Below are positions 27,800 to 37,264 of a DNA stretch of 64,000 bases, piece by piece. The position numbers and the translations under genes were made by a program. This stretch comes from Methylococcus capsulatus. Lineage in GTDB: Bacteria; Pseudomonadota; Gammaproteobacteria; Methylococcales; Methylococcaceae. The notes under the pieces are model-generated. The model did not search any database. It saw nothing but the letters and a program-made list of their open reading frames with translations, and had not been told where the DNA came from. Within the stretch, counting starts at the first letter, position 1; the number at the start of each line of letters is the position of its first letter. The stretch spans positions 1,714,001-1,778,000 of the forward strand of contig NZ_CP104311.1 of assembly GCF_036864975.1 (NCBI RefSeq), in the 5' to 3' direction.

Positions 27800-28366
27800 A
27801 TGATCATCTATCTGCACGGTTTTTGTTCGTCGCCCCGATCGGAGAAGGCGCGTCTCCTCGGACAGCGCCTGGCCGAGCGCGCTCTGGCGGACCGGTTCTG
27901 GTGCGAGCAGCTTCCACCTAGCCCGCGCCAGGCTATCGAATTGGTAGAGGGTGTCCTGGCGAAATGCCGGACGCGTCCCGCTCTCGTGGGAAGTTCCCTG
28001 GGCGGCTACTACGCCACCTATTTGGCCGAGAAGCACGATCTGCGTGCGGTTTTGATCAATCCTGCCGCTTTCGCTTATCAAAATCTGGCTCCGGCGGTGG
28101 GGCCGCAGCGGAATCTCTACACCGGCGAGCCTTTCGAGTTCACCGAACGGCATCTGGCCGAGCTGGCGCAGCTCGAGGTGCCGCGGCTCAGCCGGCCCGA
28201 GCGCTTCTGGTTGTTGGTGGAAACCGGCGACGAAGTGCTCGATTACCGCGAAGCCGTCGAAAAATATGCAGGTGCCCGCCAGACCGTCATCGAGGGCGGC
28301 GATCACAGTTTCCGCCATTTTGCCGATTATCTGGATGCGATCATCGATGTCTCGCTGACGCCCTGA
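27800..28366 (+). CDS. YqiA-like esterase
   Basis: A 188-residue alpha/beta hydrolase of the YqiA/UPF0227 type. It begins MIIYLHGFCSSPRSEKARLL, holds the nucleophile in VGSSLGGYYATYLAEKH near residue 67, and has the expected acid (ETGDEVLDY) and histidine (GGDHSFRHF) near the C-terminus. E. coli YqiA hydrolyses short acyl esters; the physiological substrate is unknown. It converges with the ATP-grasp gene with a 19-base gap. Confidence 0.9.
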   Translation: MIIYLHGFCSSPRSEKARLLGQRLAERALADRFWCEQLPPSPRQAIELVEGVLAKCRTRPALVGSSLGGYYATYLAEKHDLRAVLINPAAFAYQNLAPAVGPQRNLYTGEPFEFTERHLAELAQLEVPRLSRPERFWLLVETGDEVLDYREAVEKYAGARQTVIEGGDHSFRHFADYLDAIIDVSLTP

Positions 28367-28385
28367 CCATCGCCTTGGTAGGCCC

Positions 28386-29918
28386 CTAGCGGGCGTTGGA
28401 ATCCGCTCGTCCGTCCGTGGGTTCGCCACGCAGCAGTGCTTCGGCGGTACGGGCTTGCCTGTGCGCCGCCTCCTGGCTGCCGGCGAGCGACATGAAGTGC
28501 ATGCCGCGTCCCGTCTCCAGCCCGCCCGGGGTGAGGATGACGATACCCTCCTCACTGCGGTCGCGAAAGGCGAGTGGTCCTAAGCGACCGAGCGCCGTCG
28601 CCAGGTCGCAGGGGGGGCTCAAGCCGGTGCGTTGGACGATCAGCAGTGCCCGCCGCTTCCAGTCGCCGAGCAGGCGGTTGGCGAGCGTCATGGGGATCGA
28701 CGTTCCGCCCCAGCGCCCGTTGCATTCGATCCAGTGCGGTTGGTCCGTGGCCCCATCGTTGCCGGCGATGACCGCATCGAAGCTGCACCGCCCGAAGTAG
28801 CCCATCTGCTGGAACAGGCACGCGAGCTGCAGCGCCTCGCCGGCTAAGCGGCTGCGCAGGGACTCGGGCAGTTCGCTCGGCATGGCGCCGACGAAAGTTC
28901 CTTCCTCGTCGCCTAGGGACTGGTCGAAGACCCCTTCGACCACGGGGCGCGAATCGTCGCGGGAGGGAATCCATATCTGGACGGAAGGGCTGGCGAGAAC
29001 CTTGCAATCCCAGGCACCGACCAGCAGCGGAAAGCCACCGTTCCAGCCACGCCGGGCCAAAAGGCGCAACACCCGGCGACTCAGCGCTTCAGGCGGCAGC
29101 CGCCGGATCAGGTCCGAAGGGAAAATCAGATTACCGGCACCGCCGGCGCTGTCCGGTATCTTGATCACGATCCGCTCGAAGCGCCGCGCGAGCGCCGCCA
29201 GCCGTCCGGCAAGACCGACCGGTCCGAAGGTGCAGTAGCTCGGCGGCAGCGCCTTGGGCCCGAGCAGTTCCTTGACGCATCGCGCAAACCAGAGCTTGTC
29301 ATTGACTCGCTGGGTGAGCTGTGGCGGCGGCGCGGCGACCTTGATCCGTGCTCCCGTCCGCTCGGCGATCAGGCCCGCGAACCGCCATGCGTGCCGTGTG
29401 CCGATGTAAGGGATCAGATTCAGCCGGCAGTGTTTTCGCGCCACCTCGATGATGGGTTCCTGCGCGTCCGGAGTGGCGGCGCAGCGCTCAGGAAGGGTAG
29501 GATGGCTTCGGGCCGAGGAAGAGGGAACGCCGAGCACGGTCACGTTGCCCAGGCCCAGCGTGTTACGGCAATACCTCTCGAAGTGCTCGCTGCGACGTCC
29601 GCTGATGAGGACCATGTCCTCGTCCCCCGCCAGCATCAATATCCGGTACTGCAGTGCCAGATCTGCTGCGGGCTGGGCATACAGGGCGATCTCGGTGTGG
29701 TCTTCGAAAAACAGCGCGGGAGCCTCATCGACGCCGGCCGAGACCTTGTCTCCGAACATCCGGGTCGAGGTCAGTGTCGGCTCGTCGGCGAGCATACGCC
29801 TGGCAATGGCTGCAATGCGCTTGCTCTGGGCGGCATCGAGACCGATGCCGGGAAATTCCACGACCGGCAGGGACGGCCGCGTCGAAGCGGGGGAGGGGCG
29901 CTTCGTCGTCGCGACCAT
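28386..29918 (-). CDS. ATP-grasp protein with pre-ATP-grasp domain (PGM1-like ligase)
   Basis: The 510-residue protein resembles the PGM1-related ATP-grasp peptide ligases: an N-terminal Rossmann-type part (LMLAGDEDMVLISGRR near residue 93) and an ATP-grasp part with NDKLWFARCVKELLG, IVIKIPDSAGGAGNL, and the metal-binding end HWIECNGRWGG. PGM1 joins an amino acid derivative to a peptide in a peptide antibiotic pathway, but most relatives have no known substrate. It lies next to a hemerythrin gene on the same strand. The family call is by eye. Confidence 0.6.
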   Translation of the reverse strand: MVATTKRPSPASTRPSLPVVEFPGIGLDAAQSKRIAAIARRMLADEPTLTSTRMFGDKVSAGVDEAPALFFEDHTEIALYAQPAADLALQYRILMLAGDEDMVLISGRRSEHFERYCRNTLGLGNVTVLGVPSSSARSHPTLPERCAATPDAQEPIIEVARKHCRLNLIPYIGTRHAWRFAGLIAERTGARIKVAAPPPQLTQRVNDKLWFARCVKELLGPKALPPSYCTFGPVGLAGRLAALARRFERIVIKIPDSAGGAGNLIFPSDLIRRLPPEALSRRVLRLLARRGWNGGFPLLVGAWDCKVLASPSVQIWIPSRDDSRPVVEGVFDQSLGDEEGTFVGAMPSELPESLRSRLAGEALQLACLFQQMGYFGRCSFDAVIAGNDGATDQPHWIECNGRWGGTSIPMTLANRLLGDWKRRALLIVQRTGLSPPCDLATALGRLGPLAFRDRSEEGIVILTPGGLETGRGMHFMSLAGSQEAAHRQARTAEALLRGEPTDGRADSNAR

Positions 29919-29937
29919 CGGGGGCTACGGCCCGGTT

Positions 29938-30432
29938 TCAGCCGGACGCGGGGAGGGCGGTCCAGCGCGGATGCTTTTCGCGCCAGATCGTTAACTGCCG
30001 GTACAGCGCTGCCCGTTCCGCATCGGATAGCCGCCCCAGCGCCTGGAACATCTCCCCGCACTCAGCGATATGGGTCTCCATGGACTGGGACAGTTCCAAC
30101 AGTCTGCGACGCTCGTTTTCCGGCAGCAGCGCCCTCGGGTCGCGCTCCAGCAGGGCCCTGACCGCCGCGAGCCCCTTACCGTGCTCTGCGTAAAGGCGAC
30201 GTACCTCCGGCGCGCCCAGCATTCGTGCCAGGGTGGGATAAAAGTGCTTTTCCTCGAACGCGATGTGCGCGCCGGCCGCCGTGTCGATCCGTTCGGCGGC
30301 TTTGCGCGCGCCGGCGGCATCGTTGCCCCGCAGGCACTGCGAAAGCTCGTGAAAGCCCCGTCCGAGCACGGTATGGTCCTCGCGGAACGCCTCGAATAAA
30401 TTATGCTCTGGAGGTGACTGACGGTTTTCCAT
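29938..30432 (-). CDS. Hemerythrin-like (HHE) domain protein
   Basis: A 164-residue four-helix protein with the iron-ligand spacing of HHE domains: FREDHTVLGRGFHEL near residue 16, AGAHIAFEEKHFYP near residue 52, RRLYAEHGKGL near residue 78, and METHIAECGEMF near residue 117. Such proteins bind a di-iron site and may sense or store oxygen or handle metal or NO stress. It precedes the ATP-grasp gene by 19 bases on the same strand. Its own upstream region ends 31 bases away at the IS5-type element. Confidence 0.85.
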   Translation of the reverse strand: MENRQSPPEHNLFEAFREDHTVLGRGFHELSQCLRGNDAAGARKAAERIDTAAGAHIAFEEKHFYPTLARMLGAPEVRRLYAEHGKGLAAVRALLERDPRALLPENERRRLLELSQSMETHIAECGEMFQALGRLSDAERAALYRQLTIWREKHPRWTALPASG

Positions 30433-30535
30433 ACGATTTAGTCTACTATCCGTTTCCAGCTAAGGAATCGCTGATCAAATCCCCGGCCGAGGGATGAGAT
30501 AATAGAGCCTATCTTATCGCTGCCTGGAACAGCCG

Positions 30536-31495
30536 ATGCACACACCGACCCCAACCGGTTTTGCCGAACTCGAATACGCCAGCAAAAAACGCCAAACCCG
30601 GCGGGAGAAGTTTCTGGCGGAAATGGAGCGCGTGGTGCCGTGGGCGTTATGGCTGGCCAAGCTGGAGCCACATTATCCGCAAAGCGGTCGCCGAGGCCGG
30701 CAACCGATGCCATTGCATCGCATGTTGCGCATCCATTGCATGCAGCAATGGTTCAGCTCTTCAGATCGGCCAATGGAAGACGCGCTGTATGAAATCGACA
30801 GCATTCGCCGCTTTGCCGGCTTCGGCCGTGTCACCGAAGCGCTGGCGGACGCCCCCCTTCTCAACTTTCGTCATTGGCTGGAAAAGCACCAGCTGACCGA
30901 AATGCTGCTGGCGACGGTCAACGACCATCTGAAGGATCAAGGTTTGTTGGTCTCCAAAGGCACCAGGGTCGATGCCACGATTAGCCACGCGCCCAGCTCG
31001 CCCAAGAATCGGGATCAAGCACGCGACCCCGACATGCACCCGACCAAGCAAGGCCATCAGTGGTATTTCGGCATGAAAATCCCCGTCGGCGCCGACGTCC
31101 CTTCGGGTGCGGTGCACAGCGTGACGGTCACGGCGGCCCATACCGCCGACATCGTGGAATTGCCCAAGCGGCTGCGCGAGGATGATCAAGTGATCTTCGC
31201 CGATGCCGGCTACACCAGCGACGAGTACAAAAAAGGCTCACGGCATCCGGGGCTTCGCTGGGGCGTCCACGACAAGCGCAAGCCTGGCAAAAACCTGTCG
31301 AGCCGCCCGCGCCAGCGCAACCGCCAATACGCGTCGGTCAGAGCCCGGGTCGAGCGCAGTTTCCGCATCATCAAATGCCAATTCGATTTCCGCAAGACCC
31401 CTTACCGGGGCCTGGAGAAGAGCACCGCTCAAGTCAATTGGCGGGTGGGTTTAGCCAATTTGTATCTGCTGCGCCGCCCATGGATGGCGGCCTAG
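30536..31495 (+). CDS. IS5-family transposase
   Basis: The 319-residue DDE transposase starts MHTPTPTGFAELEYASKK and has an N-terminal domain with PMPLHRMLRIHCMQQWF. Its catalytic residues are the Asp in GTRVDATISHA, the Asp in VIFADAGYTSDEY, and the Glu in RARVERSFRIIKCQFDF. No stop or frameshift is seen, so it may be active. The same N-terminus is found broken at 5856-5967. Confidence 0.93.
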   Translation: MHTPTPTGFAELEYASKKRQTRREKFLAEMERVVPWALWLAKLEPHYPQSGRRGRQPMPLHRMLRIHCMQQWFSSSDRPMEDALYEIDSIRRFAGFGRVTEALADAPLLNFRHWLEKHQLTEMLLATVNDHLKDQGLLVSKGTRVDATISHAPSSPKNRDQARDPDMHPTKQGHQWYFGMKIPVGADVPSGAVHSVTVTAAHTADIVELPKRLREDDQVIFADAGYTSDEYKKGSRHPGLRWGVHDKRKPGKNLSSRPRQRNRQYASVRARVERSFRIIKCQFDFRKTPYRGLEKSTAQVNWRVGLANLYLLRRPWMAA

Positions 31496-31503
31496 GCCGA
31501 AAT

Positions 31504-31535
31504 CCGTCTACCGTGCGCCCAAACACGGTAGACGG
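31504..31535 (+). terminator. Strong hairpin after the IS5 transposase
   Basis: CCGTCTACCGTG (31504-31515) pairs perfectly with CACGGTAGACGG (31524-31535) around an 8-base loop, 9 bases after the transposase stop. No T-run follows on the plus strand (it reads CCAAAAAATC), so factor-independent termination is doubtful. It could instead stabilise the mRNA 3' end or shield the element. Confidence 0.5.
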
Positions 31536-31664
31536 CCAAAAAATCGGGGGGCATGGGGGTTACTTGCCCCGCCAATACGAGTGATTTTTAAAAAAACGAC
31601 GGTTGGGTAAGGGAGGAATGGCTTCGGTTACGATTTGTTCAGCGCTTCCCTAGGCAAACCGCAT

Positions 31665-32570
31665 ATGTGTAGGCTCTACGGATTCCGCGCCACCGAACCG
31701 ACCAAGGTCGAGTGTGCACTGGTGCATGCCCAGAACGCCCTGATGGTCCAGAGCCGGCGCGACCGCGATGGGCTGCGGCATGGCCACGGCTGGGGGGTGG
31801 CCATGTACCAGGACCACCTGCCGCACGTAGAAAGGCAAGCCTGGGCGGCCTACCACAGTGAGCAGTTCCGACGCACCGCGGCGAGTGTCCGGGCAGCGAC
31901 CGTCATCGCCCATGTGCGCCACGCCACCGTCGGCCGGCCGCTGCTCGAGAACACCCATCCTTTCACACACGGCCGCTGGACCTTCGCGCACAACGGGACC
32001 CTCCCCCGGTTTTCCCAGATCAGAAACCCCATGCTCGAAGCGATGACTGCGGAGCACCGGGCGGCGATCCGTGGCGCCACCGACAGCGAGCATATCTTTC
32101 ATCTCCTCCTTAGCATGCACGAAGCAGCACCGGCCCGCCCGCTGCTCGACATCGTGCGCGAAGGTGCCCGGCGGATCATAGCGTGGTGTCAGGAGTTCCC
32201 CTCCCAGCGCGGACTCGGGCTCAATGTCATGCTCACCGACGAAGACCGGTTCGTCGGCACCCGTCTGGGCCGGACGCTCTATTACGTCGAACGCGAGGGG
32301 TTGCTCGATTGCGAAATCTGCGGTTTTCCCCACATCGACCACACGCCGGGGAATCCGTACTTTGCTGTGGTCGTGGCGTCCGAGCCACTTTCGCATGAGA
32401 TGTGGAGGGAGATGCCCGAGGGTTCTGTGTATGAGATCACTCCGGATATGCGGGTGCATGTTGAGGACCTCACCGCGGCGTACTCGGGAACCTCTGAACG
32501 AACCGTGCCGGTAAGCCATCCCTGCCCAGAATCCGGGAGCGCAGTGACTTGGGGAAAAAGCCCCCCATAG
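31665..32570 (+). CDS. Class II glutamine amidotransferase (YafJ/EgtC-like)
   Basis: The ATG at 31665 makes Cys2 the N-terminal nucleophile after Met removal (MCRLYGFRATEP), as required for Ntn-type glutamine amidotransferases. Further markers are GHGWGVAMYQD, IAHVRHATVG near residue 88, THPFTHGRWTFAHNGTLP, and GATDSEHIFHLLL. The 301-residue size fits a stand-alone amidotransferase rather than a synthase fusion. The acceptor is unknown. The IS5 element ends 15 bases before the start, so its normal promoter may be separated from it. Confidence 0.87.
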   Translation: MCRLYGFRATEPTKVECALVHAQNALMVQSRRDRDGLRHGHGWGVAMYQDHLPHVERQAWAAYHSEQFRRTAASVRAATVIAHVRHATVGRPLLENTHPFTHGRWTFAHNGTLPRFSQIRNPMLEAMTAEHRAAIRGATDSEHIFHLLLSMHEAAPARPLLDIVREGARRIIAWCQEFPSQRGLGLNVMLTDEDRFVGTRLGRTLYYVEREGLLDCEICGFPHIDHTPGNPYFAVVVASEPLSHEMWREMPEGSVYEITPDMRVHVEDLTAAYSGTSERTVPVSHPCPESGSAVTWGKSPP

Positions 32571-32643
32571 CCTCCTTGGCGTTTGACCGGCGGACAAAAC
32601 AGACCTGGCGCGTGGTCGTTTTCGCTCTGACCGCCCAAGTATT

Positions 32644-34296
32644 TCATCGAAACACCAGAAGTCCCCGGTCCCACAGGTCCGGCGCCTCGTATCCCAGCAG
32701 GTTCACTGTGGTGGCTGCCACGGCGCTCAAGCCGGCTTCTCCCGAATTTTGAATGACCGCACGGTTTCGGCTGTCGTAATAAATAAAGGGTACCGGGTTG
32801 AGCGTGTGCGAAGTCTTGGCCTTGGGGAGGCCTTTCGGGGTTCTCTGGGGTTCGCCGGTTTTCTTGTCCAGCTCATACATTTCGTCGGCATTGCCGTGAT
32901 CGGCGGTGATCAGGGCCACGCCGCCGAGGGCATCGATCACGGGCAGCAGCCGGGCCAGTGCCAGATCCACGGCTTCGACAGCGATGATCGTCGCCTGATA
33001 GTTGCCGGTGTGCCCCACCATGTCGCCATTGGCGTAATTGACGCGCGCGGTGCGGTGCCGGCCGGTCTTGAGCTGACGGATCAGTTCGTCGGTGATTTCG
33101 GCCGATTTCATCCATGGGCGCTGTTCGAACGGCACTCTGTCGGAAGGAATTTCGACGTAAGTCTCCAGCGACTCATCGAATTTGCCGCTGCGATTGCCGT
33201 TCCAGAAATAGGTGACATGGCCGTACTTCTGGGTTTCGGAGATAGCGAGCTGGGTGATGCCTTCCGCTGCCAGGTATTCGCCGATCGTGCCACGGATGGC
33301 GGGGGGGGACACTAGATAGCGCCTGGGGATGCCCAGGTCACCGTCGTACTGGAGCATGCCGGCATAGATCACGTCGGGATGGCGCACACGGTCGAATGGC
33401 GCGAATTCCTCTTCCTCGAAGGCGCGGCTGATTTCGATCGCCCGGTCGCCGCGGAAGTTGAAGAAGATCACACTGTCTTTGTCGAATATCTGACCCACGG
33501 GTTCGCCGTCGTGGGTGATGACGAAGGGCGGCAGGTCCTGGTCGATGATGCCGGGATGCTCCGCACGCAGGGTCTGGATGGCCTGGGTCGCCGATTCGAA
33601 CTGCCGCGCCTCGCCCAGCACATGGGTGCGCCAGCCGCGTTCGACCATGCCCCAGTCGGCCTCGTAGCGGTCCATGGTGATGTTCATGCGTCCGCCGCCA
33701 CTGGCAATGCGGGCGTCGAAGGCTTCGTCCCGGAGTTCCGCGAGGAAGGCTTCGAACGGTCCGACATAGTCCAGCGCCGAGGTTTCGGGTACGTCCCGGC
33801 CATCCAGCAGGATATGGATGCGTACCCGCCGTTGTCCTTCGGTTTTGGCCCGGACGATCATTGCCTTGAGGTGATCGATGTGGGAATGGACGTTGCCGTC
33901 GGAGAACAGGCCGATGAAATGCAGGGTCGATCCATGTTTCTTTGCATTGTCCATGATTTCCCGCCATGCCGTGCCTTGGAACAGCGCACCGGAGGCAATC
34001 GCTTCAGCGACCAGGGCGGCGCCCTGATGGTAGACCTGGCCTGAACCGAGCGCATTATGGCCGACCTCGGAATTGCCCATGTCGTCGTCGCTGGGCATGC
34101 CGACGGCTTTGCCGTGCGCCTTGAGGAAGGTATGCGGGCAGGTTGTCAGCAGCCGGTCTAGGGTCGGGGTGTAGGCCTGGGCGATGGCATTGCCCGCGGT
34201 TTGGGGACTGTAGCCGAAGCCGTCCATGACGACGGTGACGACCGGGCCGGAAATGCCGGGAAAGGTGGGGTGCTTTTTCAACATGGGATGGGTCAT
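32644..34296 (-). CDS. gpmI: 2,3-bisphosphoglycerate-independent phosphoglycerate mutase
   Basis: This enzyme interconverts 3- and 2-phosphoglycerate in glycolysis with two manganese ions. The 550-residue protein has the metal Asp in VVMDGFGYSP, the phosphorylated Ser in DDMGNSEVGHNALG near residue 75, HILLDGRDVPETSALDY, MDRYEADWGMVERG, and TADHGNADEMYE. The length and sequence resemble the plant-like branch of the family. It lies 15 bases downstream of the tldE gene on the same strand. Confidence 0.94.
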   Translation of the reverse strand: MTHPMLKKHPTFPGISGPVVTVVMDGFGYSPQTAGNAIAQAYTPTLDRLLTTCPHTFLKAHGKAVGMPSDDDMGNSEVGHNALGSGQVYHQGAALVAEAIASGALFQGTAWREIMDNAKKHGSTLHFIGLFSDGNVHSHIDHLKAMIVRAKTEGQRRVRIHILLDGRDVPETSALDYVGPFEAFLAELRDEAFDARIASGGGRMNITMDRYEADWGMVERGWRTHVLGEARQFESATQAIQTLRAEHPGIIDQDLPPFVITHDGEPVGQIFDKDSVIFFNFRGDRAIEISRAFEEEEFAPFDRVRHPDVIYAGMLQYDGDLGIPRRYLVSPPAIRGTIGEYLAAEGITQLAISETQKYGHVTYFWNGNRSGKFDESLETYVEIPSDRVPFEQRPWMKSAEITDELIRQLKTGRHRTARVNYANGDMVGHTGNYQATIIAVEAVDLALARLLPVIDALGGVALITADHGNADEMYELDKKTGEPQRTPKGLPKAKTSHTLNPVPFIYYDSRNRAVIQNSGEAGLSAVAATTVNLLGYEAPDLWDRGLLVFR

Positions 34297-34311
34297 CGGA
34301 AACGGGTGGGG

Positions 34312-35676
34312 TTAGAGGGTCAGCCGGAAGCGGGTCAGGAGGATACCGGGCACCCTGGAGCCGCCCAGCGAGCGCTGTTCATAGGTTTCGGTGGTTGGGA
34401 ACAGCCGGGTTTCCTCGCTCAGTGCCTCGAGTTCGGTGCCGAAGATGCGGTAAAGGCTGTCGTCGAAACGCAGGTCCTGGATGGGCGCGACGATCTGGCC
34501 GCGCTCGATGAGGAAACAGGCGTAGCGGGTCATGCCGGTCACCCGGGCGCTCTTGAGGTCGCTCCAATTGAGGTAGTGCAGGTTACCAATGTAAAGGCCC
34601 GAATCCAGGCGTTTGAGTGCATCCCGTTCGGGCAGATCGCCGGGCAGTATTTCCGGCGAGCGCAGCTGCTCTTCCGACCACAGACCGGATTCGGCGCCGT
34701 TGGAGACCACGCCGTATTCCCGGGCCGAGCGTGCCCCGGTCAAGAGATTTTTCGGCGCGCCGCGTTCGGCTATGGGCAGTTGCAAGGGAGCCAGCTCGCC
34801 GAGGCTATTGAACCGCGGGCCGAGTCCGAGCGCGAAGTTTTCCCTTAGGCTGAACCGCTCGGACAAGGGCACTTCCCCCTCGATCCAGCGCCGCAAGGCC
34901 GATCCGCCCTTCTTCCACGCGCCGTAGCTGAGCGCGCCCCAGGACAGCAGCTCGACGATACGGGCCACGGCGGCAGGGGCGAGGTAGGCGCGATATTCGC
35001 CCGGCGCCAGCGTCCTGGAAGGCCTACGCAATTGATCGAGCCGGTGGCGCTCCGCTTCAATCGCAAGGGCAAGTTCGGTGGCACGCCAGCCCGTGCCACT
35101 CAGCAAGCCTTTGACGGCCTTGTTTTCGCCCGCAGAATTCACAGTGAACAGCGAATAGTCGAGGAAAAAGCCGGAAGTCGCAAACCAGTGGTTTTGCCCC
35201 GTCGAATTCCGTACCGCACGAATCTGCGGGCCGGCGGCGAACAGCCCGGCGAAATCTGTGCCGGCGGTCGCGACGGTAACCTGTTCGATGACTTCCGCTG
35301 GGTCGGGCGGGGCGGCCTCGTGCCACTCCTCACTCTGACTGTGACTTTCCAGCGGTGCGGCGAAAGGATCAGGCGGCAGGGCTGCGGCTTCCGAACGGGC
35401 CCGCGCGAGATGCACCTGGATGACGTGGCGATCCTCCTCCACCCGGCCGGACAGATCCGTCATGAATTTCACCTGGCGCTCCTGAGCCCGAAAATCCAGC
35501 CCCAGCCGCAACTGGGTTACGCTGGTCGCCTGCCTGACTTTGCCCCCATTGAAGCGGACATAAGTCTGATCTTCTCCCGACAGGCTCAAGCTGACCGTTT
35601 CTTCTGGACGCAGGGCGGCGAAGGCGTCTTCACTCAACCGCTCCAGGAGGCGATGGGCTTCCCGCGCGAAGCTCAC
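34312..35676 (-). CDS. TldE/PmbA-like protease subunit
   Basis: The TldD/TldE pair forms a metalloprotease that matures or degrades small peptides (microcin B17, PQQ precursor, CcdA). This 454-residue product is the subunit without the HExxxH motif; it keeps GTDFAGLFAAGPQ, the NSTGQNHWF loop, and LYIGNLHYLNWSD near the C-terminus. I place the start at the GTG at 35676, which overlaps the tldD stop in GTGA; no ATG fits. Longer upstream frame lies inside tldD. Confidence 0.82.
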   Translation of the reverse strand: MSFAREAHRLLERLSEDAFAALRPEETVSLSLSGEDQTYVRFNGGKVRQATSVTQLRLGLDFRAQERQVKFMTDLSGRVEEDRHVIQVHLARARSEAAALPPDPFAAPLESHSQSEEWHEAAPPDPAEVIEQVTVATAGTDFAGLFAAGPQIRAVRNSTGQNHWFATSGFFLDYSLFTVNSAGENKAVKGLLSGTGWRATELALAIEAERHRLDQLRRPSRTLAPGEYRAYLAPAAVARIVELLSWGALSYGAWKKGGSALRRWIEGEVPLSERFSLRENFALGLGPRFNSLGELAPLQLPIAERGAPKNLLTGARSAREYGVVSNGAESGLWSEEQLRSPEILPGDLPERDALKRLDSGLYIGNLHYLNWSDLKSARVTGMTRYACFLIERGQIVAPIQDLRFDDSLYRIFGTELEALSEETRLFPTTETYEQRSLGGSRVPGILLTRFRLTL

Positions 35677-37136
35677 CGGCCACCCCCGAAGATTTCTACG
35701 CCGGAAAACAGGCAATGTGGCGAAGCGTGGCCTACCCGGATCATCTGGTTGGGTTCGCCCTTGCCGCAGAACGGCGTGCCGAAAATGCCGAAGGTGTCGG
35801 GGTTCCCCACCTTTTTCAGCGAATGCCAGAAAGGAAGGCTCACGCCCCGGTAGTTGGGATTCCGGACCACGTCGGTCAGCCGCCCGTCCTCGATCAGACG
35901 CGCGTATTCGCAACCGAACTGGAATTTTCGCCGGTAGTCGTCGATCGACCAGGAGCGGTTGGCGCTCATGTAAATGCCGCGCTCGACCGAGGCGATCATG
36001 TCGTCCAGAGTACTGTCACCGGGTTCGAGGTTGAGGTTGGCGATCCGGTCGATCGGCGCCCGGTTCCAACCCGCCGAGCGGAAATTGGCGACTCCGGGAA
36101 GGGCGAGCCGCGCCTGGCTTTCCAGGCCGCCGAGCCCGCGCAGCAGTAGGCCGCCCCGGATCAGGTATTCGCGGTGGGCACGGCTGCCGCCGTCGTCGAA
36201 GCCATACGATGCGAATTCCCCGGGGAAGGTGGGATCGAAGCTGACGTTCATCAGGGACGAGCCGTACTGCAACCGGCCGAAATCTTCCGGTTTGACGAAA
36301 CTCCAGCCCGCGTAGTTGCGTTCGTCGCCGAGGATGCGGTCCAGCTCCAAGGGATGGCCGACCGTTTCATGGATCTGCAGCAGCATCTGATCCGGTGCCA
36401 GCAGCAGATCGCACGTCTCGCTCGGACAGTCCTCCGCTGCCAGCAGTTCCAGCGCCTCCCGACCGGCCCGTTCGCATTCCCGGTAGATGCGGTCGAAGTC
36501 CAACACTTCGAGCCCGCCCTGGAGGCAGCGGGCCACCGGGCCGTTCAGCGAGCGCCGCTGGATTTCCGGCCCCTCCTGAGCCGTCGCCTGGAAGTTCTGG
36601 CTGACCAGATGGAAGCGCTGAGCGACGTCGGCGCCACTCGAGGTGACGTAGCGGCTGGAATGCTCGGTCAGGGTGATTTCCGCTGCTGTCTCGACGATGT
36701 CGCCGGACACCCGCAGATGGGCGCAGGCGGCGATCAGCCTAGCCGTCAGTTCTTCCAGGGAGAGCGAGTCGAAGCGCTGTTCGCAGGGGCCGGTGACCGT
36801 GCCGTACCCGGCCGGACGCAGCGCGGGGGAAAACATCGCCATGGCATGGCGGGCACCCGCGCGCGCCAGCCGGGTGGCGCGGTCTGCTGCATTGCGCAGG
36901 CCGGCAGGCGAGAGGTCGGGGGTCGCCGCATAGGCCAGATTGCCGTCCACCACGGTTTCGACCATTGCGCCCCGGCTGATATGCACCTGGTTCCGCTCCG
37001 GCCGGCCGTTGCGGACGCCACGGTGCTGGCTGACTTCTTCGACGAAGCGCAAACCGATCCAGTCGGCTGCGCCGGCCAGGGCAAAGAGCGCCGATACCGC
37101 ATCGAATTCGGCTGGAGTGGCGTGGGGAGCGTTCAT
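35673..37136 (-). CDS. TldD-like metalloprotease subunit
   Basis: The 487-residue protein carries the TldD zinc motif HETVGHPLELDR near residue 255, matching HExxxH, followed by SLMNVSFDPTFPG and the FGYD-type loop ASYGFDDGGSRAHRE. The C-terminus has GVEIFGGGR. It is encoded directly before its TldE partner with a 4-base overlap. Which peptide it processes is not shown by context; no peptide precursor gene is obvious nearby. Confidence 0.87.
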   Translation of the reverse strand: MNAPHATPAEFDAVSALFALAGAADWIGLRFVEEVSQHRGVRNGRPERNQVHISRGAMVETVVDGNLAYAATPDLSPAGLRNAADRATRLARAGARHAMAMFSPALRPAGYGTVTGPCEQRFDSLSLEELTARLIAACAHLRVSGDIVETAAEITLTEHSSRYVTSSGADVAQRFHLVSQNFQATAQEGPEIQRRSLNGPVARCLQGGLEVLDFDRIYRECERAGREALELLAAEDCPSETCDLLLAPDQMLLQIHETVGHPLELDRILGDERNYAGWSFVKPEDFGRLQYGSSLMNVSFDPTFPGEFASYGFDDGGSRAHREYLIRGGLLLRGLGGLESQARLALPGVANFRSAGWNRAPIDRIANLNLEPGDSTLDDMIASVERGIYMSANRSWSIDDYRRKFQFGCEYARLIEDGRLTDVVRNPNYRGVSLPFWHSLKKVGNPDTFGIFGTPFCGKGEPNQMIRVGHASPHCLFSGVEIFGGGR

Positions 37137-37264
37137 GACGGCCGCAGGGGGTGCGTCGGTCCGTGGGACTTGCGGCGGATTCTATCAGTTTCGGGACGGC
37201 AGGATTGCGCGATTCACACGGCCGGGATACGCTGGAGTCCGGATAGGACACTCAGGGTTCATCG

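Larger units (their letters stand above)
30464..31649 (+). mobile_element. IS5-family insertion sequence, apparently complete
   Basis: Inverted ends are visible: GGAATCGCTGATCAAATC from 30464, and GGAAGCGCTGAACAAATC as the reverse complement at 31649. Flanks are CTAA (30460-30463) and CTAG (31650-31653), a YTAR-type 4-base target duplication with one mismatch. The element is 1186 bases with one intact transposase. A near-perfect 12-base-pair hairpin follows the transposase stop. A decayed fragment of the same element lies at 5856-5967. Confidence 0.88.

Noticed and set aside
36739-37251. Additional frame overlapping the start of tldD
   Set aside because: It is another-frame shadow of tldD and extends into the intergenic region without coding signs.
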